A DNA stretch of 64,000 bases. Source: Yamagishiella unicocca (Eukaryota > Chlorophyta > Chlorophyceae > Chlamydomonadales > Volvocaceae). The notes beneath the pieces were generated by a model. The model searched no databases and was not told the DNA's origin. It saw only the letters and a program-made list of their open reading frames with translations. Of this stretch, positions 60,075-64,000 are shown one piece after another. The stretch spans positions 992,001 through 1,056,000 of the forward strand of contig BDSL01000011.1 of the NCBI GenBank assembly GCA_003116995.1, written 5' to 3'. The first letter of the stretch is position 1, and each line of letters begins with the position of its first letter. The position numbers were made by a program, and so were the translations under genes.

Positions 60075-60203
60075 GATGAAAATACAAGGCAGCTTGCGAG
60101 GCTGGTAGTAGATGCACGTGTAGGCAGCACCAAGTCAGGAGAGGTCGCTTCGGACGGGAGGCTTCGGCCGATACCTTTTTCCTCGGAACTCGAACACCTG
60201 GAG
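60075..60203 (+). CDS. Exon-like segment of an unknown gene
   Basis: Exactly 43 codons lie between an acceptor (CCCATCGCAG) and a strong donor (CTGGAG|GTAAGC), both in phase 0. The peptide includes TRQLARLVVDARVGSTKSGE and ends in SSELEHLE; its composition is protein-like and it has no stop. No family is recognised. An upstream acceptor-led segment near 59898 (DPTGKEAHRPLRTRFLW...) and the ATG-led pieces downstream might belong to the same gene, but phases could not be made to agree. Confidence 0.35.
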
Positions 60204-61802
60204 GTAAGCGCTCGCGATCACATAATTTCATGGCAGTTTCAACAGCAAGGATACATCAGTGATTTTGGGCTCGTATTCGGCACTGACCTTTTACCAAAAC
60301 CTAGGGCACCGGCGTCGGCATTTAATTATGGCCTCCGCAGGCAGTCGGTAAACCTTGAAGGGACCTAAGGTTACCTAAAAATATGTATTTGTTTTCTGAT
60401 GTATTTAATCTACGTCTTTCTTGTCTGGGGACAACTGTCGTCAGCTACGGCCTAGTGGCCGATGTAAGCGAACGGTCGCGAAACTTGGTCGGCAGCACGG
60501 GCAGAAAAAATGCATTTCGTTGTAGAAGCGATATTACGCCGTTGGGATTTGCAAGGGTGTACGGCGACTCGTTAAGAGCAAAAAGGCAGATAGCGCGTAG
60601 TGTCGTACATTTCAGTACGGAGCTAGCGAGCTACAAATCGCTACAAACCCAATATGGCCGCCACGGCGCCGACCTTCAAGGTATTCATCTTATCATTGCA
60701 ATATAAAAATATCTGCTGATTACTATGATGTGGAAGCATTGCGAAGCCTAAATCGATAATGGCACTCGGCCGCTGCCGTACGTCGCAAGCGCGCTACAAG
60801 CTCGTGGTCGCGGTCTCACGAGGTCGACAAGCGTATGGACAAGATGTCTATGGACCTTTTTCTATTATTGCCGAGCATTATTGGATATTGTGCCAAGCAG
60901 CAACCAAGCAACTGGAGCTGTTCGGTTACATTCTGAGTTGTAAACCCATCCTTTGACGAGGAAATAACCGACAGCCATTCCCTTTATGCGATTCTGTGAA
61001 TTTATGAACCGAGGGCCCGGGGGTTTACATCAGTCGTTTCCGTAGGTAAACACAAGCGACGCATGGTAGCCCTGTAACGGCTTCATATGAAGCAGATACC
61101 GTGAGTACCTGACGAATGGCTTTGATATCACTCGCGTTAACCATGATACCGTTCCGTTAAGGAAGTAAGGCTCTTAGACATGCTCCCCACGGGTTGGGAC
61201 AAATGAAATCAGCAACTCGAAAGAGCATCGCAATGGCCATTCTGAACTCCCCCGGAACATCTTATGTATTAAAGCGTAAATTTTTCTTAGCTCTGGCTCC
61301 AAAGTTGCTCTGGGTCCAGTCCAGGGGTCCGCGCAGGTGCCGGGCCGCCACGGTCCCTTACGGTCGCCACAGGAACTTGCAGCAGCGCTGCAGCGGGGCT
61401 ACGATCGACTAATCATAAGGCTTTAGGGCTGCATTATCGTGAAATATGGACAGGGTTCTCGGGTTTTAACGGATGGGCATGGTTGCGCTCGCCCCAGGTG
61501 ACCGGAATGAACTTCTCAGGGGCTTAAGCAGCGCCCGCCACATGTTTGTGCCTACCTCAGGCGGGTCTCTGGTCCTCAGTGGTGAGGGGCAAATCGCACC
61601 ATAGGCTGCACAAAGTGCCCGAGTCACTGAGCCAAACGAATCGCAGCTGTGGCGGGCGATGCGAAGCACGTTGCCTTCTACGTTCTTTTCGCATACAAGG
61701 CGATCTAGAAGCCTCCACGAAATTCGGACGATAAAAGCACTCCGCGGGGTGTCCTCTGGTATGAATGGACCTCAGCAGAGTGTAGTTTCCGGGCTTACCC
61801 TA

Positions 61803-62014
61803 TGACGCTTCACCTGCCTGGCACTTCATCTGCCATCCGTACAGCCGATTGCGTCGCCTTGTTTGCGTCCACACGGGATTATTGGCTCAATAAGTCCACG
61901 TGCCGCTGCATCCTTCTGTAGGCTGCGGCTACCCTAAATGACACTTCACCTGCCTGGCATTTCATCTACCATCCACTCGGCCGAGTAGGGCCGACTGCGT
62001 CGCCTTGTTTGCAC
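61803..62014. repeat. Diverged direct duplication
   Basis: 61803-61869 and 61939-62014 share CTTCACCTGCCTGGCA, TTCATCT-CCATCC and GCGTCGCCTTGTTTGC in order, with substitutions and a small insertion. The period is about 136 bp. Confidence 0.7.
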
Positions 62015-62798
62015 CCGAGGAGCGCAGTTATCTGTGCAACAAGGCCAACTGCCTCTGCAAGTCCGCATCCTTCAATAAGGCATTCAGCCACTGGATGCTG
62101 GGCACAGGATTACGGAGACCAATCGGTGTTGGAGACAGCCGTCAAGCGGTTATTATAACAGGCACTAGCACTGGCCGTGGATTATTGTAGCTTCGTTGAA
62201 TACCTTCTGAAAGGTCCAGAACTTCAAAGTGTTCGCGCGTATATCGGTAAACGGGTACTACCGGTATTGCACGAGTACGCGTCGTACCTAAAGGTTTGGC
62301 TGAGACTGAACAACCAATGCATAATGTGGGAGGCATGAACCGCCAAGATCCTTGACAACCCATCGTGGAATCGTACGGTATATCGTTGTTTCGCAAGGAC
62401 ACAGCGAAGCGTTGCGCAAAGCTAATGCTGTCTCGGTCTCAGAAACTGTGTACATCAGCGGTGGGCTTGATGTCGGTGCCCTGAGTTTTAGGTGCGAAGA
62501 TACCGTGCAGTACGTGTGTGGCCAAATGTGCTGCTGAGGGGTCCCAGCTTGCCGATGCTCCTGCGGGAGCTCCCTTTTATTCTCCTACTCCTTTCGGGGT
62601 GGTTACTGGCCCGTTCTGGTTTGGGATCTTCTTGAGTCTGAGGTGGGGGTTTCCTGCTCGGCTTTTTAATGCGCTCTGCTGGTTGCTCTGGCTGAGGGGC
62701 TGCATGGTCTGCAGTTGGTGTACTACTGATAGGGGGCCCATTTGGGCTATTTCGCCTTGGGTGGATGGTGCCGCTATTTGTTCTCTGGGCCCTGGTCA

Positions 62799-62825
62799 GG
62801 GTTTTACGGTTTTAGGGTTTTAGGG
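62799..62825 (+). repeat. Interstitial telomere-like units
   Basis: GGG, then TTTTACGG, TTTTAGGG and TTTTAGGG: three consecutive units of the Chlamydomonas-type telomere repeat, one with a single change. They end a T/G-rich block that begins about 62530. Too short to be a chromosome end. Confidence 0.75.
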
Positions 62826-64000
62826 CGGCCATTCCCGCAGATAGGTTCCTCACAGTCGGACTGAGCAGTGCATCATAGGCTGAGCCATGCACCATGCATC
62901 CAATGCAAATACCGAATGTCGATAACAGCTCCGCCATTGTACAATTGTGGCGGCGTCCTCTTAGCCTTCCTGAATACGGGGCTTTGTTCAGGAGCTGAAT
63001 GAAATAGTTACCATTACAGTACGTGCCGTACACGAAGGCTTCCCAATGTGCTTGTTAAGGGCAGCGGTCCTTATGTTCCGTGCATGGAATTATCGCCTGC
63101 AACTCTCATTGATGCGTGGTCTGGCTTGCAGGTCAAGTGCGTCGAGAGCAGTAGGGACACCGGAAGAGGCGCGTGCAGCGGGCCGGCCGGTGCACGACTT
63201 ACAGCGTCATTTAGGCGGTCTCATGCCTCTCATACGATATTACACGCACGCAATAACTACGATCCAACTGCAGCACCTCGCAACACGACTGCACTAATCG
63301 ACTGCGTTTGTACTGATATACAACTTTCAATATGTAAGCGTCAAGGCAACAGACAACTCAACTTCTGCAGGCGAGCACGGAAGGGTGCCCTCATCAACCC
63401 CTAGTGGATAGGCCGAGGGTTGCAAGGCAGGCCGCGGCGCGGGACTGTTGGAGCATGGCCCTGCGTGCCTGCCATGCAGCCGCGTGTGCACAGCAGAGTC
63501 CGTCACATTCACCTCCGCGCCGCCTCTGAGCTCTGAACAAATTAACGATAAACGCGTCGGTACGGGCACGCCCGTGCACCCAACAGAGCGACTTGTAGGA
63601 CGCGTGTGAGCGTGCCCCCAAAGCCAGGCACGCACCCCCATTCCGCTTTCCGCACCCTCGCCCATAGCCAGGGAGTAGACACTGAGAGAAAGGGAGGCAG
63701 CGCAGCGTTCAGTTCCAAGGCGCCGTCCCTGTGGGCGGACCCACCAAACAAACAAAGGGTTTTTCAAAGCCAGCAAAACAGGGGCCCTCGACCCCCTGAA
63801 GCCCTGCTGCTCATCGGCGCGCGAGGCACGTGATATGGCGCTAGGGGCCGGGGCTGGATGGCAGTCAAGAGGGCGGCCCTCCCTTTTAGCCTCCCACCCC
63901 CCCACGCGCACAACTCCCTGTTAAGAACCAGGACGCGCGAGTACGCATACAGGCACGCGTACACAGACGAGCACAATCATAAGCACGCGCAGTTCCGATT

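Larger units (their letters stand above)
58781..64000. other. No firm gene; exon-like pieces and repeats
   Basis: Upstream of the RWP-RK gene. The DNA is noticeably more A+T-rich than the gene bodies. One good exon-like segment lies at 60075-60203. Two nearby ATG-led pieces (60655-60681 ending TTCAAG|GTATTC, and 60759 onward) look exon-like but cannot be joined to it in phase. A diverged direct duplication lies at 61803-61869 / 61939-62014. A T/G-rich block at about 62530-62825 ends in telomere-like units. From 62830 to the end nothing convincing was found. Confidence 0.5.

Noticed and set aside
1..64000. Prokaryotic operons, phage genes, CRISPR arrays, toxin systems
   Set aside because: Gene structure is intron-rich and eukaryotic throughout; no direct-repeat/spacer array or ribosome-binding-site-led operon is present.

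Overview
The window looks like nuclear DNA of a volvocine (Chlamydomonas/Volvox-type) green alga. Supporting signs: many short GC-rich exons with clean GT...AG borders; introns full of minisatellites; TGTAA-type poly(A) signals downstream of several genes; one short run of TTTTAGGG units (the Chlamydomonas-type telomere repeat); and a very long Gln/Ala/Pro-rich RWP-RK regulator. No rRNA, convincing tRNA, CRISPR or prokaryotic operon was seen. Coding is sparse: about eight multi-exon genes in 64 kb, with long intergenic stretches that carry small dispersed repeats.

Layout. 1-3.4 kb: an orphan membrane-protein exon on the minus strand. 3.7-8.9 kb and 18.0-23.6 kb: two paralogous minus-strand C2-domain class-3 lipases with the same 13-exon plan. 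Between them, on the plus strand at 13.4-16.8 kb, lies an 806-residue F-box-like/leucine-rich-repeat protein whose second exon edge is triplicated. 25.3-29.0 kb (minus): an eight-exon, 244-residue Lys-rich beta-strand protein, faintly like plastid outer-envelope channel OEP24. 30.3-34.1 kb or beyond (plus): an AGC-type protein kinase whose introns hold one minisatellite after another; its 3' end is unresolved. 38.6-40.2 and 42.7-45.2 kb (plus): a tandem pair of three-exon genes of unknown family whose last exons look homogenised by gene conversion. 49.9-58.8 kb (minus): a giant RWP-RK transcription-factor-like gene of about 2,450 residues. 58.8-64 kb: no firm gene, some exon-like pieces, a diverged direct repeat and the telomere-like tract.

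The genes do not form an obvious pathway. The clearest themes are local duplication (lipases; the tandem pair; a splice-site module), heavy minisatellite load in introns, and two small dispersed repeat families, one of which sits in intron 1 of both tandem paralogues. Exon models were built by hand from reading frame, intron phase and comparison between paralogues. They balance in phase throughout except at the 5' ends of lipase 1 and the RWP-RK gene and at the 3' end of the kinase.
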